A stretch of 64,000 bases of DNA from the NCBI GenBank assembly GCA_963691905.1, contig OY829893.1:620001-684000 (forward strand), in the 5' to 3' direction. Under the pieces are notes generated by a model. That model was given only the letters and a program-made list of their open reading frames with translations, was not told the DNA's origin and made no database searches. Positions within the stretch are counted from its first letter, which is position 1. Every line of letters starts with the position of its first letter. The position numbers and the translations under genes are program-made. Positions 51,950-60,668 of this stretch are shown in pieces. This DNA is from QGON01 sp963691905. Its GTDB lineage: Bacteria > Pseudomonadota > Gammaproteobacteria > Chromatiales > Chromatiaceae.

Positions 51950-53564
51950 GACTGCGAACTTTGATGCGCTCATCTCCGAATTCTACAAGGTTTGGTTTCG
52001 CTACCATCCCGTGGCGGCGATCTTTGCCGGTGTGCCTGGCTATGAAGGGCTGTTGGCTGCCGATGGTGACGACGATGTCGGGGCGCTCTCCTCCTGGTTG
52101 AGCAATCTTCTGCTGGGACTGGAAGAGTTGCGGTTCGAGGCGCTTGATCCGGATCGGCAGCTCGATCTTCAATTGATCTTCGGGGCTGCAATGATAGAAC
52201 ACCGCATGCTGCTGGAGCAGGACTGGCGTCACCGCGACCCGGCTCGATACCTGCCGTTGCGCTCCCTGCAGGAGTTGATGGTGCGCCAGCCTGCCTCCCT
52301 TTGTGAAGCGCTGCAAGGGATACTGGAACGTACCGGCAACTATCTGCGGGATGCGCGTACCCAGCTTGCGGAACTGCCGGAACTGGTCTCGACCCTCTGG
52401 CTGGCTGAGGCATTGGAGATGTCAGAAGCGGGTCTTCCCTGGCTGCATCGGCTCCATGGTGAACTGCCGCAGGCCCATCAATGCTGCGCTGAACAGGGGC
52501 GATTGCAGGAGCTCGGTTCGAGTGCGGCAGAGGTGATAGAAGATTTTTGTCAGTTTCTGATCAACGACCTGGCTCCCGAGGCTGCGGGGGGTTCCGATTG
52601 CGGCCCTGAACAGGTGGACCGGTTGCTGACCCATCGGCACCAGTTATCCCTGACGGGAGAGCAGGCGTTGGCACTGGCGCGACAGCAGCAGGCGCGCTAT
52701 CTGCGCCATCTCGACGAGTTGGGGATAGACCGGGAGGCGCTGGACGAACAGTATGTTTCCGAAGCTGACCTCTCCGGGGATGCCAGGTGTCAGGCTTACC
52801 GCGAAGAGAGTGACAGGTTCAAGGCCTTTGTTGAAGCGCAGGATCTGCTTGAGTTGCCGTCACAGCCACTGGAGTTTCGGGTTACCGATGGTTGTTTCAG
52901 CCGCCCCGACTGCGGTAGTTATCTGCGCAGCGAGAGAGGGGGAATCCTGCTGATCCCGGACGAAACGCGGCAATTGAAGGGTGGGGAAACCCTTTCGGCT
53001 ATACGCCTGCGCTGTCTTTATAGTGGCTGGACCGGGCGCCATTACCTGGCTTGGGCCGGGGGTGTGCAGGCCCATAGCCTGGTGCGGCAGATCAACCCAT
53101 CCGCCGCATTCAAGCGTGGTTGGGCGCACTACATCAGCTGGCTGCTGGAGGCGCGGGGTTTTTTTACCCGCGAGGATATGGTGCTGCTGGCTCGCCGTCG
53201 CCTCGCGCTGGCGGAACAGGCGTTGGTGGATCTCGAATTTCACATGGGGCGTCTGGACAGCCATCAGGCACTGGACCGACTGCAATCCCTGCTCGATCAT
53301 CCCGCCCCCGGTTTGGCCGAGTCTCGGCTGATCCATCTCTCCCGGCGGCCGACAGATGCCTTCATGGCGTTGATCGGTGTCGCATTGATAGAGCAGACAA
53401 GGGAAGTTGTGCTGCGTCAGGAGCCTGAGTTGTCGCTCAAGGCGTTTCACAGTCGGCTGTTGGCGCATGGTGCCGTCAGTCTGCCGCTGGTGGTAAAGCG
53501 CGTCTTTGGGGAAACGGTTTGGGAAGAGGTGTCAGGGGCGGTTTTGGGGCAGGAGACAGGTTAA
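51942..53564 (+). CDS. DUF885-like protein, apparently without the metal-site motif
   Basis: 540 residues from the ATG at 51942 (MPETANFDALISEF), overlapping osmC. The length, helical content and N-terminal FYKVWFRYHPVAAIFAG match DUF885 peptidase-like proteins, as does GWAHYISWLLEARGFF (usually GWAxYxExL). The HExxPGH-type motif expected before it is replaced by GGVQAHSLVRQIN, so catalysis is doubtful. No signal peptide. Its stop codon (TAA in GGTTAAAGG) lies in the left edge of a repeat element. Confidence 0.78.
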   Translation: MPETANFDALISEFYKVWFRYHPVAAIFAGVPGYEGLLAADGDDDVGALSSWLSNLLLGLEELRFEALDPDRQLDLQLIFGAAMIEHRMLLEQDWRHRDPARYLPLRSLQELMVRQPASLCEALQGILERTGNYLRDARTQLAELPELVSTLWLAEALEMSEAGLPWLHRLHGELPQAHQCCAEQGRLQELGSSAAEVIEDFCQFLINDLAPEAAGGSDCGPEQVDRLLTHRHQLSLTGEQALALARQQQARYLRHLDELGIDREALDEQYVSEADLSGDARCQAYREESDRFKAFVEAQDLLELPSQPLEFRVTDGCFSRPDCGSYLRSERGGILLIPDETRQLKGGETLSAIRLRCLYSGWTGRHYLAWAGGVQAHSLVRQINPSAAFKRGWAHYISWLLEARGFFTREDMVLLARRRLALAEQALVDLEFHMGRLDSHQALDRLQSLLDHPAPGLAESRLIHLSRRPTDAFMALIGVALIEQTREVVLRQEPELSLKAFHSRLLAHGAVSLPLVVKRVFGETVWEEVSGAVLGQETG

Positions 53565-53798
53565 AGGCTAAAGGAGAAAGGAGGCAGTGCCAGCTGATAG
53601 GCCAGGCTTCGTCGTAACTGTTGTGGGAGATTTTCCGGTTGGATCATGCATGGTGGAACCGGCAGTTTCATGTGTTCTGCTAAACTTGAATGCCCGATCC
53701 GCTGCGCTTGATCGGGCCTACATACCTGTCGGCAATGGACTGTTTCCGGGCAAAGCTCAGGCTGGCTAATCCTTTAACCTTTCTCCTTTTACCTTCCC
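53559..53798. repeat. Purine/pyrimidine-bounded intergenic element, copy 3
   Basis: Left edge GGTTAAAGGCTAAAGGAG overlaps the stop of the DUF885-like gene; core GGAGGCAGTGCCAGCTGATAG and CAGGCTTCGTCGTAACTGTT. A REP-like unit is at 53692-53721, and the right edge CCTTTAACCTTTCTCC reaches the coq7 stop. It fills the whole gap between convergent genes. No ORF of coding character. Confidence 0.75.
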
Positions 53799-54443
53799 TT
53801 ATAAATACCAAACCGATTTCGTCATCAGCTTTGAGGTGAATTTCATCGCCTGTTTGACGGCTTCCGGTAGTTCGGCACCACCCGCTTCGAGGGCGACGGT
53901 GGCGTGGTGGATCTCATCCTCTTTCATCTGTTCCAGGATGGCGCGGCTCTTTTCGTCCTGGGGTGGCAGGCGGTTCAGATGGTTGTTCAGGTGGGCTTCG
54001 ACCTGATGTTCTGTCTCCGCAACGAAGCCTAGACTCCATTTGTCCCCCGCCAATCCTGCGGCAGCGCCCATGACGAACGATCCGGCAAACCAGAGCGGGT
54101 TGAGCAGGCTCTTGCGGTTGTCCAGTTCCTGTAAACGTCTTTCGCACCAGGCGAGGTGGTCGTTCTCCTCCTGGGCTGCGCGCTCCATGCTCTCCCGCAC
54201 ATCCGGCAGCTTCGCGGTCAACGCCTGTCCCTGATAGAGCGCCTGGGCGCAGACCTCGCCGGTATGGTTGATGCGCATCAGACGGGCGGTTTCGTCCCGC
54301 TCCCGGTCACTCATCTCCGACTCAGGGATGGTCTGTGCGGGGTTGCGGCGTTCGGTGACCTGGGGGCGTCCAAATAGGGTGCGCAGGGCCTGATCGATGC
54401 CGATCAGCAGATTGTCAGCCGGGCTGTAGTTTCTCTGTCTCAT
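53799..54443 (-). CDS. coq7: 2-polyprenyl-3-methyl-6-methoxy-1,4-benzoquinone monooxygenase
   Basis: 214 residues, ferritin-like di-iron hydroxylase of ubiquinone synthesis. Iron ligands are in NHTGEVCAQALY, EENDHLAWCERRL, and the second pair in EHQVEAHLNNHL and DEIHHATVALEAGG. Length fits bacterial Coq7. It overlaps the upstream glcF-like gene by 4 bp (ATGA), so the two are translated together. Presence implies aerobic ubiquinone production. Confidence 0.95.
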   Translation of the reverse strand: MRQRNYSPADNLLIGIDQALRTLFGRPQVTERRNPAQTIPESEMSDRERDETARLMRINHTGEVCAQALYQGQALTAKLPDVRESMERAAQEENDHLAWCERRLQELDNRKSLLNPLWFAGSFVMGAAAGLAGDKWSLGFVAETEHQVEAHLNNHLNRLPPQDEKSRAILEQMKEDEIHHATVALEAGGAELPEAVKQAMKFTSKLMTKSVWYL

Positions 54444-55699
54444 AGGGGAAAGATAAGCCTGTCTGACTGACTGTTCAAGTCCAGCTGTCGTGTCAGCAGT
54501 TCAACGGGGTGCAGTACCTCGATATCGAGTCCGGCACGCTTGATCTGGGTGCGGAACTGCAGGGTGCAGCCGGTGCTGCTGGTGACCAGTATGTCGGCCT
54601 TTGTCTCTCTCAGCAGTGCGATCTTGGTCTCGCCAAGTGACTGGGCGAGTGCAGGTTGGGTCAGCGGATAACTGCCTGCGCCGCCGCAGCAGATGGCGTT
54701 TTCCGGCAGCAGGAAGGGGATGAGGCCGGGAATCCGCTGCAGCAATGTCAAGGGAGAGTCCTCTGATGCCGAGCATGGGCGGTGTACCGCTACCCTTGCC
54801 TTCAGCGGGGTGAAATGAAATGTCTCCGGCCAGGGTGTGTTGAGCAGAAACGCTGAAATCGTCTGCAGGCGTGGTGTGGGCCGGGTCTGCTCCAGCAGCT
54901 CCTTGTGACAGGCCTCGGCGAGGGTGATGAGGGCCGCGGGTTTCGGTGAGACAAACACGCCACTATTTAACTCGCTTAGCCGGTCGGCCGCTTGTGGGAA
55001 ACCGTTGTGCCGATGCAGGGCGCCGCAGCAGACCTGTTGTTTGGGTATGTTCACCGCAAAACCCATGTGGGTAAGCAGGCGGATGGCCGCATCAATCACC
55101 GGGCGGTCCACCTGGCTGGATATGCAACCGATAAAAAGTTGCACACTGCCACCGCCTGCCGTGGTGGCTGGGGTGAGGCCGGAAGGAGGGGGTTGGTAAG
55201 CCGGCATTACCGATGCCAGATCTGCCAGTTGTCTGAGAGGCTTTGACGGCGTCTTTTTGATCAGACGCAACACTCCGCTACGGGACAGCAGCGGCAGCAG
55301 GCGGGTGATTTGGCCGAAAAGTTTGCGTTCACTGAGCAGGTTCAGGAGTGCCCGGCGTAGTGGCCTTTTGATACCCGCTGACTGCTGCAGCATGGCGTGG
55401 GCGGCGTCTATCAGTTCGCCATAGGAGACTCCTGAGGGACAGGCGGTTTCGCAGGCGCGGCAGTTGAGACAGCGTGACAGATGCAGCCGCAGAGTGGGTG
55501 TCGGTGACAGTTCACCACGGGCCAGTGCCTGAATCAGCGCGATTCGGCCCCGGGGTGAGTCCGCTTCATTCGCCAACTCGCGGTAAGTAGGGCAGTGAGG
55601 CAGACAGAGCCCACACTTGACGCAGCGGTCAGCTTCTTTCAGGAGTTGTTCTGGGGTCACGGATTGCTGAGATATGGTAATCAGGGTTAGGGCAGGCAC
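54440..55699 (-). CDS. glcF: Glycolate oxidase iron-sulfur subunit-like protein
   Basis: 419 residues from the GTG at 55697-55699; a GTG at 55658-55660 is also possible, and neither has a clear ribosome site. Two 4Fe-4S motifs are CVKCGLCLPHCP and CLNCRACETACP. Two CCG domains follow (VQLFIGCISS ... QQVCCGALH; ICCGGAGSY). This is the GlcF architecture, which oxidises glycolate with GlcD and GlcE. Those subunits are not adjacent, so another (Fe-S) oxidoreductase role is possible. With gph it could serve photorespiratory glycolate. Confidence 0.83.
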   Translation of the reverse strand: MPALTLITISQQSVTPEQLLKEADRCVKCGLCLPHCPTYRELANEADSPRGRIALIQALARGELSPTPTLRLHLSRCLNCRACETACPSGVSYGELIDAAHAMLQQSAGIKRPLRRALLNLLSERKLFGQITRLLPLLSRSGVLRLIKKTPSKPLRQLADLASVMPAYQPPPSGLTPATTAGGGSVQLFIGCISSQVDRPVIDAAIRLLTHMGFAVNIPKQQVCCGALHRHNGFPQAADRLSELNSGVFVSPKPAALITLAEACHKELLEQTRPTPRLQTISAFLLNTPWPETFHFTPLKARVAVHRPCSASEDSPLTLLQRIPGLIPFLLPENAICCGGAGSYPLTQPALAQSLGETKIALLRETKADILVTSSTGCTLQFRTQIKRAGLDIEVLHPVELLTRQLDLNSQSDRLIFPL

Positions 55700-55743
55700 T
55701 ATAATACCGGTTAATCGGATTGTAATCACAGCGGCAGGCAGAC

Positions 55744-56055
55744 ATGTCCTACTATCGCCACCATCTTTTTTTCTGCACCAACCAGCGGGATGATGGTCGT
55801 AACTGTTGTGCGAGGTTTGGCGCGGCAAAGATGCGGGGGTATCTGAAGACGAAGGTCAAGGCGCTGGGTCTGGCCGGTCCCGGCGGTGTTCGCATCAATA
55901 CGGCAGGCTGTCTGGACCGGTGCGACAAAGGGCCGGTGATCGTGGTCTATCCGGAGGCGGTCTGGTACACCTATATCGATAGCGAGGATCTCGATGAGAT
56001 CCTGCAACGCCACCTGATTGAGGGAGAGGTGGTGGAGCGGTTGAGGATCCGCTGA
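55744..56055 (+). CDS. Thioredoxin-like [2Fe-2S] ferredoxin
   Basis: 103 residues. Cluster ligands are FFCTNQRDDGRNCC near the N-terminus and AGCLDRCDKGP in the middle, the pattern of the (2Fe-2S) thioredoxin-like ferredoxin family; IVVYPEAVWYTYI is also typical. It is divergent from glcF with only a 44-bp gap, so the promoters must overlap the gene ends. Electron partner unknown. Confidence 0.9.
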   Translation: MSYYRHHLFFCTNQRDDGRNCCARFGAAKMRGYLKTKVKALGLAGPGGVRINTAGCLDRCDKGPVIVVYPEAVWYTYIDSEDLDEILQRHLIEGEVVERLRIR

Positions 56056-56079
56056 CTGACGCCACATAAAATTGAGATT

Positions 56080-56153
56080 GCCGGTTCCGCTACGCTTGAA
56101 CCGGCCTACAATTAACTGAGAACGTAGGCCCGATCAAGCGTAGCGGATCGGGC
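56080..56153. repeat. Pair of 30-bp REP-like units, head to head
   Basis: Unit 56080-56109 is on the minus strand (CCGGTTCCGCTACGC...) and unit 56124-56153 on the plus strand (GTAGGCCCGATCAAGCG...), separated by 14 bp. Together they make a BIME-like structure between the ferredoxin and the convergent small zinc-ribbon gene. Confidence 0.85.
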
Positions 56154-56193
56154 ATTCGGGCTAACGGGCTGCTGTACCGAAACAGAAAAAGCC

Positions 56194-56379
56194 CTACAGC
56201 GCCTTGATCTTGGTCGCCCCACACCGTTTGCAACGATAGCGGGTGACCAATCGTCCCCGTTTCACGTCGAATGACTGTTCGTTTTGCACTTCCCATTTGT
56301 GGAAACCCTCCCGGCACAATCCCCTGCCTTTATGTTTCTCGCTGAGTTTGGGGCGTTTGAAAGGTAGAATGTCCGCCAT
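56194..56379 (-). CDS. Small conserved zinc-ribbon-like protein
   Basis: 61 residues, basic. MADILPFKRP at the N-terminus, GLCREGFHKWEV and a C-terminal CKRCGATK give a likely zinc site. Very similar short proteins starting MADILPFKRP are known in pseudomonads and relatives; their function is not known. Probably real despite its size. It is divergent from the next gene. Confidence 0.78.
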   Translation of the reverse strand: MADILPFKRPKLSEKHKGRGLCREGFHKWEVQNEQSFDVKRGRLVTRYRCKRCGATKIKAL

Positions 56380-56410
56380 CTTCTGAGCTCTGACTGTATC
56401 GACTTCGATT

Positions 56411-56986
56411 ATGCCCGATAACCGTCCCGTTTTTCATATTCTCGCTGTGGGTTGGGATCATCCCGCCTGGCAAGGCAGTTTTTATCCTGATGACCTGCCG
56501 GAGGATTGGCGGCTTACCTACTATGCCAATGAGGTGCCAGGCGTGCTGGTGCCACAGGCGCTCTGGTGCAAGGCGGACGAGGCTCAGGTGGAGAGTTGGA
56601 TTGATGATGTGGGGGAGGAGTTTCGCTTCTATCTTGCATTGGAGGGTGGAGGCGGAGACTGTGACCCCGTCGATGTTGCTAATCTGTTGGGGGATAATCT
56701 CGGCGGCGTTGTTGTCGATTCAGTTGAGGAGACAACCCGGACGGGGGGGATTCCCCGGTTTACACTGGCAACGAAGGGGCAGCCGCTTTCCGAAAAGGTG
56801 TCTCCTGCCTACTGCCTGACGGCAGAAAGCCTGGGTGATCTTCGCGCCCAGCGGGTGTTGCTCGAGTCGTTGGCAGAGCAGGCGCCAGAGGGTGCCGATG
56901 TGCTGCTGTTCATCGAGGGTGAGCGGATGGATATGGCGGTGCTGAACGATCTGCGTCAGCTGGCACAACTGTTGGGTCTTGCTTGA
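56411..56986 (+). CDS. Hypothetical protein
   Basis: 191 residues. The N-terminus VGWDHPAWQGSFYPDDLP with LTYYANEVPGV resembles the opening of DUF72 proteins (GxSxPxWxGxFYP), but the protein is shorter than DUF72 and the rest does not clearly match. It ends in a helical LLFIEGERMDMAVLNDLRQL. No signal or membrane segment. It lies 60 bp upstream of the mla genes on the same strand. Confidence 0.68.
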   Translation: MPDNRPVFHILAVGWDHPAWQGSFYPDDLPEDWRLTYYANEVPGVLVPQALWCKADEAQVESWIDDVGEEFRFYLALEGGGGDCDPVDVANLLGDNLGGVVVDSVEETTRTGGIPRFTLATKGQPLSEKVSPAYCLTAESLGDLRAQRVLLESLAEQAPEGADVLLFIEGERMDMAVLNDLRQLAQLLGLA

Positions 56987-57046
56987 CCCCACCACAGCCC
57001 ACCGACACAATGGCGACTCTCATTCACGAAGGGATTGTATTTGGAA

Positions 57047-57878
57047 ATGTCAGGCCACTCCGGCAGCGCTGAATCGCCGATCGTCAAAATACGCGGGCTC
57101 CATTTCGCCCATGGCAGTCGGGTGATCTTCGATGGCATCGATATCGATATTCCCCGTGGCAGGGTAACGGCGATTATGGGGCCGAGCGGCACGGGCAAAA
57201 CCACGCTGCTGAAACTGATCGGGGGCCAATTGCGGCCCGATGCCGGCTCCATCGAGGTGGATGGCATCGACGTGCACCGTCTCTCCCGGCGGGATCTTTT
57301 CCGCCTGCGAATGCGCATGGGCATGCTGTTTCAGAGTGGCGCTCTGCTCACCGATATCGATGTCTTTGAGAATGTCGCCTATCCCCTGCGGGAGCATACT
57401 GATCTGCCGGAGTCGATGATCCGCGTCCTGGTGCTGATGAAACTCGAAGCCGTGGGGACTGCGGGGCGCCCACGACCTGATGCCGGCGCAACTCTCCGGC
57501 GGCATGGCGCGGCGGGTGGCGCTGGCGCGGGCCATTGCGCTGGACCCGATGATGGTGATGTATGACGAGCCATTCACCGGTCAGGATCCGATCTCCATGG
57601 GGGTGCTGGCAAAGCTGATCCGGCGTCTCAACGATGCAGTGCAGATCACCAGTGTCCTGGTCTCCCATGATGTGGAGGAGACGTCGGCCATCGCCGACCT
57701 GATCTATGTGATCTCCGGGGGCAAGGTGGTGGAACAGGGCACGCCGGATCAACTGTCGATATCCACATCCGATCAGGTGCGCCAGTTCATGCGGGGGTTG
57801 CCGGACGGACCCATGAGGTTCCATTATGAAGCTCCGCCTCTGGTGGAGGAGCTGTTGGGATCCGGGAGGAAGCCTTGA
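57047..57878 (+). pseudogene. mlaF: MlaF ABC-transporter ATPase, interrupted by a +1 frameshift
   Basis: ATPase of the Mla phospholipid-transport system. The first part has Walker A GPSGTGKT and the Q-loop MLFQSGALLTD, and ends at KLEAVG. The second part, in the next frame, has signature LSGGMARR, Walker B MVMYDEP and H-loop VLVSHDVEE, ending at the MlaE start. The shift is at the GGGG run 57454-57457: removing one G gives KLEAVGLRGAHDLMPAQLSGG, restoring one continuous protein of about 276 residues. Either a sequencing or assembly error or a true lesion; the intact mlaE-D-B downstream makes an error or recent mutation likely. The start is taken as the ATG at 57047. Confidence 0.85.
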
Positions 57879-58657
57879 TGCTGGACGCGTTGGCCCGATT
57901 TGGCCGTCACGGCATGGTGGCGCTGGAGCGCTTCGGACGTGCTCATCTGCTGTTCCTGCAGATTGTTTCGGGTATCACCAGCCTGCTGCCGCGGCCAGGG
58001 TTGCTGGTCACACAGACCTACTCTGTCGGCGTACGCACTATTGTTATCGTTACCGTTTCAGGCCTGTTTGTGGGCATGGTGTTGGCTCTGCAGGGTTATT
58101 ATGTACTCTCCCAGTTCGCAGCCGAAGACAGTCTCGGGGTGATGGTGGCGGCCTCACTGGTGCGGGAACTTGGGCCGGTGGTGACCGCGTTGCTGTTTGC
58201 CGGGCGGGCCGGTTCCGCACTGACCGCCGAGATCGGTCTGATGAAGGCCACTGAGCAACTCTCCGGGCTGGAGATGATGGCGGTCGACCCGGTGCGCCGT
58301 ATCCTCACGCCGCGCTTCGTCGCCGGTCTGATCTCCATGCCTGTGTTGGCGGCCCTGTTCAGTGCCATCGGTGCCCTGGGGGGCTATTTTGTCGGGGTGG
58401 GACTGCTGGGTGTGGATGACGGTGCCTTCTGGAGTCAGATGCAGGCCAAGATCGACTGGAATGAGGATGTGATCAACGGGGTGATCAAGAGCCTGGTGTT
58501 CGGCCTGGTCTGCACCTGGATTGCCCTGTTTCAGGGTTACGATTCGGTACCGACCTCGGAAGGTGTGAGCCGGGCCACTACCCGCACTGTGGTCCATTCG
58601 GCACTGGCGGTGCTGGTACTCGATTTTGTTTTAACGGCGATGATGTTTGGAGAGTGA
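57878..58657 (+). CDS. mlaE: MlaE-type ABC transporter permease
   Basis: 259 residues, five to six helices. ASLVRELGPVVTALLFAGRAGSALTAEIG in pieces (GPVVTALLFAGRAGSA) is the EQ-loop-like coupling signature of MlaE. The ATG overlaps the mlaF TGA (TGATG), coupling translation. It moves phospholipids between the outer-membrane system and the inner membrane with MlaF, D and B. Confidence 0.95.
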   Translation: MLDALARFGRHGMVALERFGRAHLLFLQIVSGITSLLPRPGLLVTQTYSVGVRTIVIVTVSGLFVGMVLALQGYYVLSQFAAEDSLGVMVAASLVRELGPVVTALLFAGRAGSALTAEIGLMKATEQLSGLEMMAVDPVRRILTPRFVAGLISMPVLAALFSAIGALGGYFVGVGLLGVDDGAFWSQMQAKIDWNEDVINGVIKSLVFGLVCTWIALFQGYDSVPTSEGVSRATTRTVVHSALAVLVLDFVLTAMMFGE

Positions 58658-59131
58658 ATGATGAAGATTAGACAGGTCGAGATCGCCGTCGGCGCCTTTA
58701 TGGCGGCGGGGCTGGTTGCGCTCTTTTTTCTGGCCATGCAGGTGAGCAATCTGAGTGCCTTCACCACGGGTGAGGGTTACGAAGTCACCGCGCGTTTCGA
58801 CAATATCGGCGGCCTGAAGGTGCGTTCGCCGGTGGCGATGGCGGGGGTTCGTCTTGGCCGGGTGGTGGAAATTCTTTATGACCAGAGCAGTTACGAAGCG
58901 TTGGTGACCCTGCGCATTGAATCCCAATACGATCAAATTCCTGACGATACTTTTGCCAAGATCTATACTTCTGGTTTATTGGGTGAGCAATATATCGGAC
59001 TCGACCCCGGCGGCAGCGAAGAGATGTTGGCGGACGGCAGCGAGATCACCATGACCCAGTCCGCCCTGGTGCTGGAGGAGATTATTGGTCAGTTTCTTTT
59101 CAGCAAGGCGGAAGAGAAGGGTTTTGAATAG
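58658..59131 (+). CDS. mlaD: MlaD, MCE-domain lipid-binding protein
   Basis: 157 residues. One N-terminal membrane anchor (VGAFMAAGLVALFFLAM) is followed by the MCE domain (ARFDNIGGLKVRSPVAMAGVRLGRV in pieces; YTSGLLGEQYIGLDPGG). It forms the hexameric periplasmic ring on MlaE. GGAG precedes the ATG. Length is typical. Confidence 0.95.
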   Translation: MMKIRQVEIAVGAFMAAGLVALFFLAMQVSNLSAFTTGEGYEVTARFDNIGGLKVRSPVAMAGVRLGRVVEILYDQSSYEALVTLRIESQYDQIPDDTFAKIYTSGLLGEQYIGLDPGGSEEMLADGSEITMTQSALVLEEIIGQFLFSKAEEKGFE

Positions 59132-59141
59132 GACGGGATCT

Positions 59142-59456
59142 GTGAGCGAGGCGACTATTTTTCGTGAGGGCGCTTTTCACTTTCGGGTGGAGGGGGATTT
59201 GACCTTTTCCACTGCGCGGAGTCTGCTTGCCCAGTCGCAGAAGTTGTTCAACCCCTCTCAGGGGATCTCCATTGATCTTTCACATACCAAACGTACCGAT
59301 AGCGCAGGTCTGGCGCTATTGCTGGAGTGGATGAAGCGTGCGCAGGATCATGGAGCGAGCCTGGAGGTCTCCGGCATGCCGCAGGCGCTGATTGCTATTG
59401 CAGGACTGTGTAATCTGGAAGATCTGCTGCTGACGGTGACCACCAAGACGCCTTGA
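59142..59456 (+). CDS. mlaB: MlaB, STAS-domain protein
   Basis: 104 residues from the GTG at 59142. STAS fold: GDLTFSTARSLL, IDLSHTKRTDSAGLALLLEW. It stabilises the MlaF dimer in the cytoplasm. It begins 10 bp after mlaD. In the usual order mlaC lies between mlaD and mlaB; here that gene is absent. Confidence 0.88.
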   Translation: MSEATIFREGAFHFRVEGDLTFSTARSLLAQSQKLFNPSQGISIDLSHTKRTDSAGLALLLEWMKRAQDHGASLEVSGMPQALIAIAGLCNLEDLLLTVTTKTP

Positions 59457-59472
59457 AAACGTATCGACTGAC

Positions 59473-60642
59473 GTGGACCAGTCCCCGATATTTCTCACCC
59501 TCTTTCTGATCTTTTCCGGCGCAGCGGTGCTGGCCACTGCCGCTCTTCTTGTGCGTCAGGCGCTGCTGATTTCATATATCGTACTGGGCGCGCTGTTCGG
59601 TCCCTGGGGGCTGCACCTTATCGACGACCCTGAGACAGTGAAGGAGATAGCCCATATCGGCATCATCTTCCTGCTGTTTCTGCTTGGCCTGGACCTGCAG
59701 CCGAAAGAGCTGCTGGGCATGGTGCGCAAGACCACGCTGGTGACGCTCTTCAGTTCCCTCATTTTTGCATTCATCGGTGCGCTTCTGGCCTTTTTATTCG
59801 GTTTCGACCCGATCGAGTGTCTCGTGATCGGCGGGGCCGTGACCTTCTCCAGCACCATTATCGGTCTGAAGTTGCTGCCGACCACGGTGCTGCATCATCA
59901 ACGTACCGGCGAGATCATCGTCAGCATCCTGTTGTTGCAGGATCTGTTGGCGATAGCCATGCTGCTGATGTTGCAGGGCGGCAGCAGTGAGATGAACCGG
60001 GCGCTGCACATCGTCCTGCTTTTGCTGGCCCTGCCGTTGATGGTTGGCGGTGGCTGGCTGGTTGCCCGGTTTATGCTCATACCCCTGATTCGGCGTTTCA
60101 GCAAGATCAAGGAGTATATCTTCCTCATGGCGATAGGCTGGTGTCTGGCCATGGCTGAACTGGCAGGTGTGCTCGGGCTGTCCCATGAGATCGGTGCCTT
60201 TATTGCCGGCATCTCGCTGGCGACCAGTCCAATAGCGATCTATATTGCTGAAAGCCTGAAACCGCTCCGGGATTTTTTTCTGATTCTCTTCTTTTTCTCT
60301 CTTGGGGCCGGTTTCAATCTGGAGATGTTGCCTGCAGTGGTGGTACCTGCACTACTGTTGGCGGGGCTGTTGCTGTTGATCAAGCCCTGGGTCTTTCGTC
60401 GTCTGCTCTATCATGCCGGAGAGGATAAAGAGCGTAGTCGAGAAGTGGGCTTCCGCCTGGGGCAACTCAGTGAATTCTCCCTGCTGGTCGCGGTTCTGGC
60501 CTATGATCTGGGGGAGATCGGGGCAGAGGCTTCATATCTGATTCAGCTCAGCACCCTGTTTACTTTCCTGGTGTCGACCTATTACATCGTGCTGCGATTT
60601 TACACACCTATGGCTATTTCAGACCGCTTGCGGCGGGACTGA
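59473..60642 (+). CDS. Monovalent cation:proton antiporter-2 family (KefB/NhaS-like)
   Basis: 389 residues, about 12 membrane helices. LLFLLGLDLQPKELLGM, GGAVTFSSTIIGLKLL and LGLSHEIGAFIAGISLA are typical CPA2 motifs. It lacks the C-terminal TrkA-N/RCK domain of KefB/KefC. GTG start, 16 bp after mlaB. In many gammaproteobacteria a KpsF/antiporter-type gene or ibaG sits here, before murA. Ion specificity cannot be assigned. Confidence 0.88.
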   Translation: MDQSPIFLTLFLIFSGAAVLATAALLVRQALLISYIVLGALFGPWGLHLIDDPETVKEIAHIGIIFLLFLLGLDLQPKELLGMVRKTTLVTLFSSLIFAFIGALLAFLFGFDPIECLVIGGAVTFSSTIIGLKLLPTTVLHHQRTGEIIVSILLLQDLLAIAMLLMLQGGSSEMNRALHIVLLLLALPLMVGGGWLVARFMLIPLIRRFSKIKEYIFLMAIGWCLAMAELAGVLGLSHEIGAFIAGISLATSPIAIYIAESLKPLRDFFLILFFFSLGAGFNLEMLPAVVVPALLLAGLLLLIKPWVFRRLLYHAGEDKERSREVGFRLGQLSEFSLLVAVLAYDLGEIGAEASYLIQLSTLFTFLVSTYYIVLRFYTPMAISDRLRRD

Positions 60643-60668
60643 TAAATTTGAAAGGGAAGGGAAATTGA

